Origin: an uncultured bacterium
GTDB lineage: Bacteria; Acidobacteriota; Thermoanaerobaculia; Multivoradales; JAHEKO01
NCBI GenBank assembly: GCA_938016625.1
Contig: CALILB010000120.1
Location: 1-16,729, forward strand
Reading direction: 5' to 3'
Length of the DNA: 16,729 bases
The position numbers and the translations under genes are program-made. The notes under the pieces were generated by a model. That model saw only the letters and a list, made by a program, of their open reading frames with translations, was not told the DNA's origin and did no database searches. This document shows, piece after piece, positions 6,020-14,045 of this stretch (the first letter of the stretch is position 1; each line of letters opens with the position of its first letter).

Positions 6020-7951
6020 CTACTCCAAGAAGATCGGGCTCGACCAGGCGGCACCGCCGTCGATCTGAACCGCCCGCACATAGATGTACTCACCCGGTCG
6101 CAGATCCTGGAGCTGGCTCTGCCAGGAGAAGGTACGCTGGCCGTCACCGGGAACCGTCACCACCACTGCGCCACTGCGGATCAGGTCGAGCCGCTCGAGA
6201 GGCTCGGGAGCGGCGACAAAGACCCGCAGGCGATCCGGGGCGTGGGGGCCCGCTTCCAGCACCGAGCCCATCCCCAGCTCACCGAGCGAGACCCGCAGCA
6301 GAATGCGCGGTCCGTTGGTGGCATAGACCCGCCGTGAGCGGATGGCAGCCAGGATCTCCTCGCGGGTCAGACCGTCGCTGAGAATGGCGGCCAGACCACC
6401 CGATGGACCGTTGAGATGGGCCAGACCGGGGTGGCCGTCGTGGCCGTCACCGCTGCCGATAAAGCCAAAGCGGACGCCACTGTCGAGCACATCACGAACA
6501 AAGTTGCCGGGCACCGGGCTGTAGATGACCGCCGGCGAGTCGAGGGCTTCGCTGCTGCCATGGACCGAGACGATCTCGGTCACCGGCTCCAGCTCCGGAT
6601 CGGGCAGGTAATTCCAGTTGGTGGCGATCGGCCCCCCTGCCGAGTGATGCGCCACCGTCAGCACCTCCCGCCCTCTGAGCGCAGCCCACAGCTTGTCGGG
6701 GGTGTCGTAGTCGGGGTCGGTCGAATCGAACAGCTCGGCCTGATCCTCAAAGAAGAGCACATGCCGGTGGCCGTGAATCCAATTGGTCCACTCGTAACCG
6801 AGCAGGGTGACGAACTTCTCGGGCTGGTTGAAGAGCTCGGCCTGCTCTTTGATTCCCTCCCAGACATCCGGGTGGATGGCCAGGGGCTCCATTCCCCAGT
6901 GGTCGTGGTCGGTCAGCGAGACCACATCGAGGGCGGCTACGTCGCGGGCATAACGGAAGTAGTCCTCCGGGGTTCCCGACCCATCGGAGAGGTTCGAGTG
7001 GCCGTGAATATCTCCCCACAAGATACGGTCCAACCCGGCGGCCACCATCAGCGGGTTGCTGGCGGCATCGAGACCATCGGCGCCCTCCGCCTGGATCCGG
7101 TAGATCCCCTCTTCGACAAAGGTGATTTCGATCCGCCGGGTGCCCTCGTCTTCTGCCGCAAATTCCACCGTGGATGGCAGGTCCAATTCGGTTGCCGGCC
7201 CCGTCAGAGCCACCTCTCCGGTGAACTCCTTGCTGAGGTTGCCAAAACGGTCGAGCACGGCGATGGTGAGCTCGACCGACTCACCCGGCCGCGCCGTCGA
7301 CGGCAGGGTCAGCACCAGTCGAGCCGCCGCGCCCCCCAGGACATCGACCCAGAGCGGGTCGGCTACCGCACGGCGTATCCCGTCGCCGTTTCCATCCACC
7401 GCCACCCAGAAACGGGATCGGTGCTCGGCATAACGGTCGGCAAGCGCGCCGGTCGGGCCGGCCCCATAGACGATTCGTACCTGCTCACCCGGCTCGAGCG
7501 CACGCCCCCTGATCTCGATGGCCATCAACTGTTGGTCGATGGTCGCGGGTGCCAACTCCACACCCTCGGCCTCGGTGCTGACGAGGGTAAAGCCCGGCTG
7601 TTCGGGGTCGAAGGGCTGCGGCGTGCTCCAATGCCAGAAGGGCGGCGCCTGGAAAAAGATCCACCCCCCCTCGGCGATACCGAGCGGACCGGTCTCGAAA
7701 ACCAACGACCAGCGCCCCGGGTGACCGGCCGTCACCGCCGTAGAAGGGTCCCCGGAGCCCCCTTCGAGCCAGGCACGTCCACCGCCATCCGACGGATGCC
7801 GGTCCAGTTCCAAGTTCTCCCTGAGGGTCTCGACGATCTCGGGTCTGGCGGAGGGAGATTGGCCCCGCGTCGCCTCTCGGCCCCACTTACAGCCCAGAGG
7901 CCAGATGATCAGACCCAGAGAAAGAAGCCAAAAAAGCCTTTTGGTCCACAT
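6020..7951 (-). CDS. Membrane-anchored PHP-domain (DUF3604-like) predicted metal-dependent phosphoesterase
   Basis: I chose the ATG at 7951 (643 residues) because it gives an N-terminal leader, M-W-T-K-R then a hydrophobic run ending P-L-G-C at C21. The C suggests a lipoprotein, although the residue at -3 is proline, so the lipobox is imperfect. A GTG at 8008 would add 19 residues ahead of the leader. Residues about 60-310 are beta-rich, with an Ig-like stretch (P-G-E-S-V-E-L-T-I-A-V-L-D-R-F-G-N). From 311 a PHP metal centre appears: W-G-D-I-H-G-H-S-N-L-S-D-G (H316, H318), L-T-D-H-D-H-W (348-352), G-Y-E-W-T (E387), V-A-H-H-S-A-G-G (435-436) and G-S-G-D-G-H-D-G-H (about 499-507). This pattern matches DUF3604/PHP proteins, expected to hydrolyse phosphoesters using two or three metal ions. 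The substrate is unknown. It converges on the small membrane-protein gene. Confidence 0.85.
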   Translation of the reverse strand: MWTKRLFWLLSLGLIIWPLGCKWGREATRGQSPSARPEIVETLRENLELDRHPSDGGGRAWLEGGSGDPSTAVTAGHPGRWSLVFETGPLGIAEGGWIFFQAPPFWHWSTPQPFDPEQPGFTLVSTEAEGVELAPATIDQQLMAIEIRGRALEPGEQVRIVYGAGPTGALADRYAEHRSRFWVAVDGNGDGIRRAVADPLWVDVLGGAAARLVLTLPSTARPGESVELTIAVLDRFGNLSKEFTGEVALTGPATELDLPSTVEFAAEDEGTRRIEITFVEEGIYRIQAEGADGLDAASNPLMVAAGLDRILWGDIHGHSNLSDGSGTPEDYFRYARDVAALDVVSLTDHDHWGMEPLAIHPDVWEGIKEQAELFNQPEKFVTLLGYEWTNWIHGHRHVLFFEDQAELFDSTDPDYDTPDKLWAALRGREVLTVAHHSAGGPIATNWNYLPDPELEPVTEIVSVHGSSEALDSPAVIYSPVPGNFVRDVLDSGVRFGFIGSGDGHDGHPGLAHLNGPSGGLAAILSDGLTREEILAAIRSRRVYATNGPRILLRVSLGELGMGSVLEAGPHAPDRLRVFVAAPEPLERLDLIRSGAVVVTVPGDGQRTFSWQSQLQDLRPGEYIYVRAVQIDGGAAWSSPIFLE

Positions 7952-8016
7952 GCAGGGCGAAAGATATCGAAACTCGTCCCCAAAGCCTACGTAGTGAAGA
8001 ATAGACACAAATGTGA

Positions 8017-8048
8017 CCGGTCGCCCAGGCTACCGCGACCGGGGGGGG
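8017..8048 (+). promoter_or_regulatory. Hairpin and G8 run at the exporter operon ribosome-binding region
   Basis: CCGGTCGC (8017-8024) and GCGACCGG (8035-8042) form a perfect 8-bp inverted repeat with a 10-base loop. The right arm enters an eight-G run (8041-8048), which ends 4 nt before the ATG at 8053 and is the only Shine-Dalgarno-like sequence there. The hairpin could mask ribosome binding, and the G run could change length by slippage. No convincing promoter boxes are seen in the roughly 100-bp divergent spacer. Confidence 0.45.
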
Positions 8049-8052
8049 TGCG

Positions 8053-9162
8053 ATGGCCAGATTGCTGAAGATTTTCGTTGTCACCGTGCTCGTGGCAGGC
8101 CTCGTCGTCGGTGCCTATTTCTGGCTCAAGGGCCGGGGTGAGCAGGAGCCGGAGTTCGAGCTCGTCAAGGTCGAACGGGGAGAGATCACCGAGAAGGCGG
8201 TGGCCGTGGGGCAGATCGAGCCACGGCTCAAATTCGAGGTCAAATCCAAGATCTCGGGTATCGTCAAACGCTGCGTAGTCGACGTTGGCGACCGGGTAAG
8301 GCCGGGCGATCCCCTGTTCGAGATCGTTCCCGATCCCACTCCCACCGAGCTGGTGGAGGCCGAATCCCAGGTCGAGGCCGCCGAGGCGGCGTTCAAGCGC
8401 GCCGAGGCCGAGTGGAAGAGGGTCACCCAGCTGACAAAGGAGGGCATCTCCGCCCGCGAGGAAGAGGACATCAAACGCGAGGCTTTCGAGATCGCCAGGA
8501 TCGAGTTACAGAGCGCCCAAGACAATCTGGATCTGGTCCGCCAGGGCCGTATAGCCGGGCGGGGTCGTCAGATGGAGTCGATCATCCGCGCCCCCGCCGG
8601 CGGTATCGTCCTCCAGCGGCTGGTCGATCCCGGCGACCCGGTGGTTCCGTTGACGACGTTTCAGGCCGGCACCGAGCTGGCGACCATCGCCGATATGGGT
8701 GACCTCATCTTTATGGGCACAGTCGACGAGATCGACGTCGGCAAGCTCGAGCTGGACGTTACCGCTCGGCTCAACATCGGCGCCTTGCCCGATCAAATGG
8801 TTACCGGCCGTCTGAGCCGCATCGCTCCCCAGGCCAAGGAAGAAGAGGGGGCACGTCTTTTCGACGTCGAGATCGAACTCGACCCGGTGGAGGGGATATT
8901 GCTCCGTGCCGGGTACTCGGCCACCGCCGACCTGGTGCTCCGTGAAAAATCCGACATCCTGCTGATCCCCGAGCGGCTGGTGCTCTTCGAGGAGGACGGG
9001 GCCAAGACTTTTGTCGAGATCCCGGCGACCGCACCCGGGGGCGAGCCGCAGAAGGTAGAGATCGAGACCGGGCTCTCCGACGGTCTCAACATCGAAGTCC
9101 TCTCGGGGCTCAAGGAGGGCGCCGAGGTGGTGGAACGGCCACCTCGCGATATTCTGGGATAG
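8053..9162 (+). CDS. MacA/HlyD-type periplasmic membrane-fusion protein
   Basis: A 369-residue adaptor subunit of an ABC exporter. It has an N-terminal membrane anchor (residues 5-25), a lipoyl/biotinyl-like half-motif around V-K-S-K-I-S-G-I-V-K-R-C-V-V-D-V-G-D-R-V (64-82), a helical hairpin rich in A, E and K (about 98-165) that should form the coiled coil reaching towards an outer-membrane partner, the second lipoyl half with I-I-R-A-P-A-G-G-I-V (177-186), and a beta-barrel region (about 215-300) including L-R-A-G-Y-S-A. It is likely to bind the two permeases encoded next and pass substrate across the periplasm. No outer-membrane TolC-type gene is in the window. It is the first gene of a four-gene operon, with 4 nt between its stop and the next ATG. 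Confidence 0.92.
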   Translation: MARLLKIFVVTVLVAGLVVGAYFWLKGRGEQEPEFELVKVERGEITEKAVAVGQIEPRLKFEVKSKISGIVKRCVVDVGDRVRPGDPLFEIVPDPTPTELVEAESQVEAAEAAFKRAEAEWKRVTQLTKEGISAREEEDIKREAFEIARIELQSAQDNLDLVRQGRIAGRGRQMESIIRAPAGGIVLQRLVDPGDPVVPLTTFQAGTELATIADMGDLIFMGTVDEIDVGKLELDVTARLNIGALPDQMVTGRLSRIAPQAKEEEGARLFDVEIELDPVEGILLRAGYSATADLVLREKSDILLIPERLVLFEEDGAKTFVEIPATAPGGEPQKVEIETGLSDGLNIEVLSGLKEGAEVVERPPRDILG

Positions 9163-9166
9163 CGAC

Positions 9167-10402
9167 ATGATCCACCCGGGCAGCTTTGTAAAGCAACTCG
9201 TGCGCGACCTCCGCGCCCAGAAGCTGCGCACTTTTCTCACCACACTGGGCATTGTCTGGGGTACCGTAGCGGTCAGCCTGCTGCTGTCCTTTGGCCAGGC
9301 CTTTCACACCCAGATGATCAAGAACATCGCCGGTCTTGGCAACGCCATCGTCATCGCGTGGCCATCGGTCACCTCGCTACCGTTCGAGGGCCTGAGCAAA
9401 GGACGACGGATTCGATTGCGCGAGGACGACATCGAGCTCGTCCGCAAACGGGCCACTAGTCTGGAGGCCATCTCGAGCGAGTACACCGACACGTTGCAGC
9501 TCAAGCATGGCAAGCGGACGATGGCGGTGGATGTATCAGGGGTCAGCCCCATATTCGGCGAGATGCGGAACATGATCCCCGTGATGGGGGGACGGTTTCT
9601 CAATCCCCTTGATGAAGCCAAGCAGCGGCGGGTGGCCTTTTTGGGCGACGAGCTGGCCGAGACGCTATTCGGCTCGAGCGATCCGGTGGGTCAGACCTTT
9701 CGGCTTCACGGCTCGCCCTTCACCGTGGTGGGTGTCCTCAAGCCCAAGGAGCAGGACTCCTCCTACAGCAGCCGAGACAAGGACAAGCTGATCATTCCCG
9801 GCTCGACCTTTCGGGCGTTGACCGGCGAGAAGTACATCAATCTCTTTATCTTTACCGCCCAGGACGTACAGCGAACCGAAGAGGTAACCGACGAAGTGCT
9901 GGCCATTATCGCCGGCAAGTACCGCTTCGATCCGACCGACCGGGAGGCCCTGATGATCTGGGACACCACCGAGATGTTCCAGTTCATGGACGCCTTTATG
10001 ATGGCCTTCAAGATGTTTCTCGGCATCGTCGGCTCGCTGACGCTGGTCGTCGGCGGCATCGGCGTCTCCAACATCATGAGCGTGGTGGTGGAAGAGCGCA
10101 CCCCCGAGGTCGGCGTCAAGATGGCGCTGGGGGCCAAGCCCCGTGGCATCCTGGGGCAGTTCCTCATGGAGACCCTGATCTTCACCGCCGTCGGGGGATT
10201 TATCGGACTCCTGATCACCGCCGGTATCTGTGCCCTATTCCCCTCCCTGGGACTCGAAGAGTACGTGGGTATCCCAACGGTCGATGTCCAGGTCGCCGCC
10301 CTTACCGCCTCGCTGCTCGGTCTCATCGGTCTGGTGGCCGGTTTCTTTCCGGCCCGTGCTGCGGCCAACCTCGATCCGGTGGTGGCCATGAAAATGACCT
10401 GA
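9167..10402 (+). CDS. MacB/FtsX-type ABC transporter permease, first copy
   Basis: A 411-residue membrane protein with the four-helix MacB/LolCE arrangement: one N-terminal helix (22-45), a large periplasmic MacB_PCD-like domain (about 46-280), then three helices (283-307, 334-358, 374-395). The cytoplasmic coupling segment V-E-E-R-T-P-E-V-G-V-K-M-A-L-G-A-K (308-324) and the C-terminal F-F-P-A-R-A-A-A-N-L-D-P-V (393-405) are family hallmarks. These transporters usually work by mechanotransmission, driving movement of substrate from the outer leaflet or periplasm rather than through the membrane. There is no ATPase domain in this polypeptide; the separate ATPase is the fourth gene of the operon. 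It is clearly paralogous to the next gene and probably forms a heterodimer with it. Confidence 0.93.
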   Translation: MIHPGSFVKQLVRDLRAQKLRTFLTTLGIVWGTVAVSLLLSFGQAFHTQMIKNIAGLGNAIVIAWPSVTSLPFEGLSKGRRIRLREDDIELVRKRATSLEAISSEYTDTLQLKHGKRTMAVDVSGVSPIFGEMRNMIPVMGGRFLNPLDEAKQRRVAFLGDELAETLFGSSDPVGQTFRLHGSPFTVVGVLKPKEQDSSYSSRDKDKLIIPGSTFRALTGEKYINLFIFTAQDVQRTEEVTDEVLAIIAGKYRFDPTDREALMIWDTTEMFQFMDAFMMAFKMFLGIVGSLTLVVGGIGVSNIMSVVVEERTPEVGVKMALGAKPRGILGQFLMETLIFTAVGGFIGLLITAGICALFPSLGLEEYVGIPTVDVQVAALTASLLGLIGLVAGFFPARAAANLDPVVAMKMT

Positions 10403-10415
10403 TGGGAGTCCCGAC

Positions 10416-11699
10416 GTGACCGACATGCTCACCCCCAAGAAACGTCGCCCCGGTCTCGGAATGGTGTTCCAGCTCTTCTGGCGCGCCTCGCGGGTGCAGC
10501 GCAAACGGGCCATCCTGACGGTGGCCTCGATCGCCTGGGGTACCCTATCCCTGGTTCTGCTCATGGCTTTTGGCGAGGGGCTGGGTATTGCCCTGGGCGA
10601 AGGCTGGGTCGGGATGGGTGTGAACATCGCCGTCATCTGGCCGGGGGAGACGACAAAGCCCTGGAACGGGTTGCCCGCCGGGCGAGCCATTCGACCGCGG
10701 ATCGACGACATGCGACTCTTGCGCGAGCGGGTGCCGGACCTGATGGGTGTAAGCGGTGAGATTCAGCGCTGGCGCACAAACTTCACCTACGGCGAGAAGA
10801 CGGTCAACGGGCCGATCAAGGGCGTCAGCACCGTCTGGGGTCTGATGCGCAATCAGATTCCGCTGGCGGGTGGTCGCTTTCTCAACCCGCTCGACGACGC
10901 GCAACGCCGGCGGGTGGTCTTCCTTGGCTACGCCCTCGCCGAGGAGCTATTTGGCGAAGAAGAAGGTGTCGGTGAGACGATTCTGATCGACAACGTCCCC
11001 TACACCGTCATCGGCGTAATGATCGACAAGATGCAAATGGGAGCCTACAGCGGCATGGACGAGGATCACGCGGTGATCCCCATTCGCACCTGCTACGCGC
11101 AGTTTGGCGAAGACAAGGTCTCCACCATCATCATCAAGCCGCTCGAGCCCGAAAACATGAAGCAGACCCTGGCCGAGGTGGCCAAGGTGCTGGGTGCCAA
11201 ATACGGCTTCGATCCGACCGACGAGCGGGTCCTCGGGACCTGGGACACAGTCGAGTCGGGTCGGATCCGGGACAACTTCATGTTCGGGATAAAACTGTTC
11301 TTGGGCATCATCGGCGCCCTGACCCTGACGGTCGGGGGGATCGGTGTGGCCAACATCATGTATGCCGTGGTCAAGGAGCGGACCCGCGAGATCGGGGTCA
11401 AGATGGCACTCGGTGCCAAGGCCAACTGGATCACCGGTCCGCTGGTCCTCGAGGGTCTGACCTACACCCTGCTGGGGGGCGTCTTTGGGCTGCTGATGGC
11501 CATGGTGGTAATCGTTCTCATCGCGCTGGCGCCGACCGACGGCAGCGCCGCGATGAGGTATCTGGGCAAACCGACCCTGTCGGTACCCATCGCGTTGTCG
11601 ACTGCCGGCATCCTGGGCATCATCGGTATGCTTGCCGGCTATTTTCCGGCCCGCCGCGCCGCCTCCATCGACCCGGCCGAGACCTTGCGCTACGAGTGA
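10416..11699 (+). CDS. MacB/FtsX-type ABC transporter permease, second copy
   Basis: A 427-residue paralogue of the preceding permease. The GTG start at 10416 is supported by GGGAG at 10404-10408, 7 nt upstream. Helices lie at about 33-56, 292-317, 345-372 and 389-411, with the periplasmic domain between the first two. It shares with its neighbour the blocks G-G-R-F-L-N-P-L-D, F-D-P-T-D, V-G-G-I-G-V and G-V-K-M-A-L-G-A-K, and ends Y-F-P-A-R-R-A-A-S-I-D-P-A-E-T-L-R. Here the coupling segment is V-K-E-R-T-R-E-I-G-V-K-M, closer to the usual family consensus than the first copy. Relative to copy 1 it has a longer N-terminus and a 10-residue or so insertion before the last helix (T-D-G-S-A-A-M-R-Y). 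The expected role is the second half of a permease heterodimer. Confidence 0.93.
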   Translation: MTDMLTPKKRRPGLGMVFQLFWRASRVQRKRAILTVASIAWGTLSLVLLMAFGEGLGIALGEGWVGMGVNIAVIWPGETTKPWNGLPAGRAIRPRIDDMRLLRERVPDLMGVSGEIQRWRTNFTYGEKTVNGPIKGVSTVWGLMRNQIPLAGGRFLNPLDDAQRRRVVFLGYALAEELFGEEEGVGETILIDNVPYTVIGVMIDKMQMGAYSGMDEDHAVIPIRTCYAQFGEDKVSTIIIKPLEPENMKQTLAEVAKVLGAKYGFDPTDERVLGTWDTVESGRIRDNFMFGIKLFLGIIGALTLTVGGIGVANIMYAVVKERTREIGVKMALGAKANWITGPLVLEGLTYTLLGGVFGLLMAMVVIVLIALAPTDGSAAMRYLGKPTLSVPIALSTAGILGIIGMLAGYFPARRAASIDPAETLRYE

Positions 11700-11704
11700 G
11701 AGCC

Positions 11705-12415
11705 ATGTCTGATACCAGCAAAGCACTCGCCAACGGCAACATCATCCGCATGGAAGGGATCCGCAAGGTCTACGACACCGGCAAGATCCAGGTCGAGGCG
11801 CTGCGGGGTATCGATCTCGAAGTGGACACCGGTGAGTTTGTGGCCGTAATCGGCCCTTCGGGATCGGGAAAGTCCACTCTCATGAACCTCATCGGCTGCC
11901 TCGACACCCCCACCGACGGCCACTACGAGCTGAGCGGCCAGTCGGTGGCCAAGATGAAGAAGGACGAGCTGGCGACCGTGCGCAACCGGCGGGTCGGATT
12001 CGTGTTTCAGAATTTCAACCTGCTGCCCCAGATCTCCTCTTTCGAAAATGTGGAGATGCCGCTGCTTTTTGGCGGTGTCTCGCGGCGCAAGCGCCATCAG
12101 CGGGTCGAGGAGCTCATGGAGCGGGTCGGCCTTGGCGACCGCATGGATCACAAGCCGACCGAGCTCTCCGGCGGCCAGATGCAGCGGGTGGCCGTGGCCC
12201 GCGCCCTGGCCATGGATCCCGACATCGTCCTCGCCGATGAGCCCACCGGCAACCTCGACTCCTCCTCCGGGGGCGACATCATGGAGCTATTCGCAGAGCT
12301 CTGGGAACAGGGCCGGACGATGGTGGTCATCACCCACGACGCCGCCCTGGCCCGGCGGGCCAACCGCCAGGTGGAGATCCACGACGGCCTGATCACCACG
12401 GACACCAGAAGCTAG
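11705..12415 (+). CDS. LolD/MacB-type ABC transporter ATPase
   Basis: A 236-residue nucleotide-binding subunit with every ABC motif intact: Walker A GPSGSGKST (50-58), Q-loop Q102 in V-F-Q-N-F-N-L-L, signature LSGGQ (154-158), Walker B I-V-L-A-D-E-P with catalytic E179, D-loop G-N-L-D-S, and switch H211 in V-I-T-H-D. The N-L-L-P and V-E-M-P-L sequences after the Q-loop are typical of the MacB/LolD family. It should hydrolyse ATP as a dimer to power the two upstream permeases. I chose the ATG at 11705. A GTG at 11696 in the same frame overlaps the permease stop region and would add three residues. It is the last gene of the exporter operon; no terminator follows, and the next gene has its own promoter-like sequence. 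Confidence 0.95.
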   Translation: MSDTSKALANGNIIRMEGIRKVYDTGKIQVEALRGIDLEVDTGEFVAVIGPSGSGKSTLMNLIGCLDTPTDGHYELSGQSVAKMKKDELATVRNRRVGFVFQNFNLLPQISSFENVEMPLLFGGVSRRKRHQRVEELMERVGLGDRMDHKPTELSGGQMQRVAVARALAMDPDIVLADEPTGNLDSSSGGDIMELFAELWEQGRTMVVITHDAALARRANRQVEIHDGLITTDTRS

Positions 12416-12438
12416 AAATCCAGCCCAAAGGATCTCGA

Positions 12439-12484
12439 TTTTTGTGCAGTTTCCTCTTGAAAACTGCGCAAAAAGGAGTATTGT
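12439..12484 (+). promoter_or_regulatory. Candidate gdhA promoter with inverted-repeat operator
   Basis: TTTTTGTGCAGTTT (12439-12452) and AAACTGCGCAAAAA (12461-12474) are reverse complements with one T/C difference, separated by 8 bases. TTGAAA (12457-12462), partly in the right arm, and TATTGT (12479-12484) make a sigma70-like -35/-10 pair with a 16-bp spacer. A protein bound to the repeat would block the -35. It is not a standard terminator because neither strand has a U-run after the stem. The remaining spacer to 12600 (an approximately 110-nt leader) holds no clear RNA element. Confidence 0.5.
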
Positions 12485-12586
12485 TCATATTGGCACGGCA
12501 CGATCCTCTCGGCCGCTGCCGCCGTGAAGAGTTCAACGTCGAATCTTCATCCTTCAACCAGCTACCAAAGCAAGCTTCAAGCCTTC

Positions 12587-12592
12587 GGAGGG
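12587..12592 (+). promoter_or_regulatory. Ribosome-binding site of gdhA
   Basis: GGAGGG with 7 nt to the ATG at 12600. It is near-ideal and fixes the start, which also matches the family length. Confidence 0.8.
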
Positions 12593-12599
12593 AATCTCC

Positions 12600-13940
12600 A
12601 TGTCGAATTCCGTCAACGACTTCATGCAGCAAGTCAGTGCCAGAAACCCTGGAGAAAAGGAGTTTCTGCAGGCGGTCCAAGAGGTGGTCGAGTCGATCTG
12701 GCCGGTCATCGAGCGCGATCCGCGCTATCGCAGCGGCAAGATCCTGGAGCGTATCGTCGAGCCCGAACGGGTCATCATGTTTCGAGTGCCCTGGGTCGAT
12801 GACCAGGGCGAGGTCAAGGTCAACCGCGGCTTCCGCATCGAGATGAACAGTGCCCTTGGACCCTACAAGGGGGGGCTCCGGTTTCATCCCAGCGTCTATC
12901 TGGGGATACTCAAATTTCTCGCCTTCGAGCAGGTGTTCAAAAACAGCCTCACCACGCTGCCGATGGGTGGCGGTAAGGGCGGCTCCGACTTTGATCCCAA
13001 GGCCAAGAGCGATGGCGAGGTCATGCGCTTCTGCCAGTCCTTTATGAGCGAGCTCTACCGCCACATCGGGCCCAACACCGATGTGCCCGCCGGTGACATC
13101 GGCGTCGGTGGACGAGAGCTGGGATTCCTCTTCGGCACCTACAAGAAGCTCGCCAACGAGTTCACCGGCGTGCTGACCGGCAAGGGTCGGGGTTGGGGCG
13201 GGTCGCTCATCCGTCCCGAGGCCACCGGCTATGGCTGTGTCTACTTCGCCGACGAGATGCTCGAGACCCGCAAGGAAAAGTTCGAAGGCAAGCGGGTGCT
13301 CGTCTCCGGCTCGGGCAATGTCGCCCAGTTCGCCACCGAGAAGGTGCTGGAGTTTGGCGGCAAGGTGCTGACCCTCTCCGACTCCAACGGCTCGATCGTC
13401 GACGAAAAGGGCATCGACCGCGAGAAGCTCGAGTTCGTCATGGATCTCAAGAACAACCGGCGGGGACGGATCAAGGAGTATGTCGACAAGTATCCCGAGG
13501 CCACATTCCTCGAGGACCAACGACCCTGGTCGGTGAAGGCCGAAGTGGCCCTACCCTGCGCCACCGAGAACGAGATCAACGGCGACGAGGCCAAGACGCT
13601 GATCGAGAACGGGTGCTTCTGTGTGGCGGAGGGGGCCAACATGCCATCCACTCCCGAGGCCATCGAGCACTTCCTCGAGGCGCAGATTCTCTTTGGCCCG
13701 GGCAAGGCGGCCAACGCCGGTGGTGTGGCGGTCTCCGGTTTGGAGATGACCCAGAACGCCATGCGGATCTCCTGGACCCGTCAGGAGGTCGACGAGCGTC
13801 TCCAGATGATCATGAAGGAGATCCATCGCACCTGTGTCAAGTACGGCACACAGGACGGCTTCGTCAACTACATCGACGGCGCCAACATCGGCGGCTTCAT
13901 AAAGGTCGCCGACGCCATGCTCGATCAGGGCGTCGTCTGA
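12600..13940 (+). CDS. gdhA: NADP-specific glutamate dehydrogenase
   Basis: A 446-residue enzyme, almost the same length as E. coli GdhA and readily alignable with it from memory. It makes L-glutamate from 2-oxoglutarate and ammonium with NADPH, a main route of ammonium assimilation in the cytoplasm, as a hexamer. Conserved residues: K90 in G-P-Y-K-G-G-L-R-F, K114 in F-K-N-S-L-T, catalytic K126 in P-M-G-G-G-K-G-G-S-D-F-D-P-K, and D166 in D-V-P-A-G-D-I-G-V-G-G-R-E. The nucleotide fold has the G-S-G-N-V-A-Q loop followed by L-S-D-S-N-G, the pattern of the NADP-type bacterial enzymes rather than the NAD type, whose loop is usually G-F-G-N-V. The A-N-A-G-G-V-A-V-S-G-L-E-M-Q-like segment (here L-E-M-T-Q-N) is intact. 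It has its own likely promoter with an operator-like repeat and is followed by a probable terminator, so it is probably monocistronic. Confidence 0.97.
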   Translation: MSNSVNDFMQQVSARNPGEKEFLQAVQEVVESIWPVIERDPRYRSGKILERIVEPERVIMFRVPWVDDQGEVKVNRGFRIEMNSALGPYKGGLRFHPSVYLGILKFLAFEQVFKNSLTTLPMGGGKGGSDFDPKAKSDGEVMRFCQSFMSELYRHIGPNTDVPAGDIGVGGRELGFLFGTYKKLANEFTGVLTGKGRGWGGSLIRPEATGYGCVYFADEMLETRKEKFEGKRVLVSGSGNVAQFATEKVLEFGGKVLTLSDSNGSIVDEKGIDREKLEFVMDLKNNRRGRIKEYVDKYPEATFLEDQRPWSVKAEVALPCATENEINGDEAKTLIENGCFCVAEGANMPSTPEAIEHFLEAQILFGPGKAANAGGVAVSGLEMTQNAMRISWTRQEVDERLQMIMKEIHRTCVKYGTQDGFVNYIDGANIGGFIKVADAMLDQGVV

Positions 13941-13953
13941 CGATCATCACCAC

Positions 13954-13990
13954 CGAGGGCAGCCTCTTTCCCGGGGCCGCCCTCGTTTCC
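13954..13990 (+). terminator. Probable intrinsic terminator after gdhA
   Basis: CGAGGGCAGCC (13954-13964) pairs with GGCCGCCCTCG (13975-13985), an 11-bp stem with one mismatch and a 10-base loop, followed directly by TTTCC. The U-run is short, so termination may be partial. It lies 14 bp after the gdhA stop. Confidence 0.6.
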
Positions 13991-14045
13991 TCCCAGCTCC
14001 GTTGACGGGATCCCTGCTCCGCCCAGGGGGTAAACTTGGGGCAGC

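Noticed and set aside
6416..8068. A 550-codon plus-strand frame
   Set aside because: It is antisense to the PHP gene, whose metal motifs are intact; the predicted peptide is rich in R, G and P and has no recognisable domain. It is a side effect of G/C-biased codons.
4110..13964. Shared 16-base string TCACCACCGAGGGCAG in the propeller gene and after gdhA
   Set aside because: Two short copies in GC-rich DNA, one in coding sequence, with no flanking similarity; likely chance.
14002..14036. TTGACG and TAAACT as a promoter for the receiver/PEP-binding gene
   Set aside because: The two boxes are about 23 bp apart, too far for sigma70, and TAAACT is only 9 nt from the ATG.
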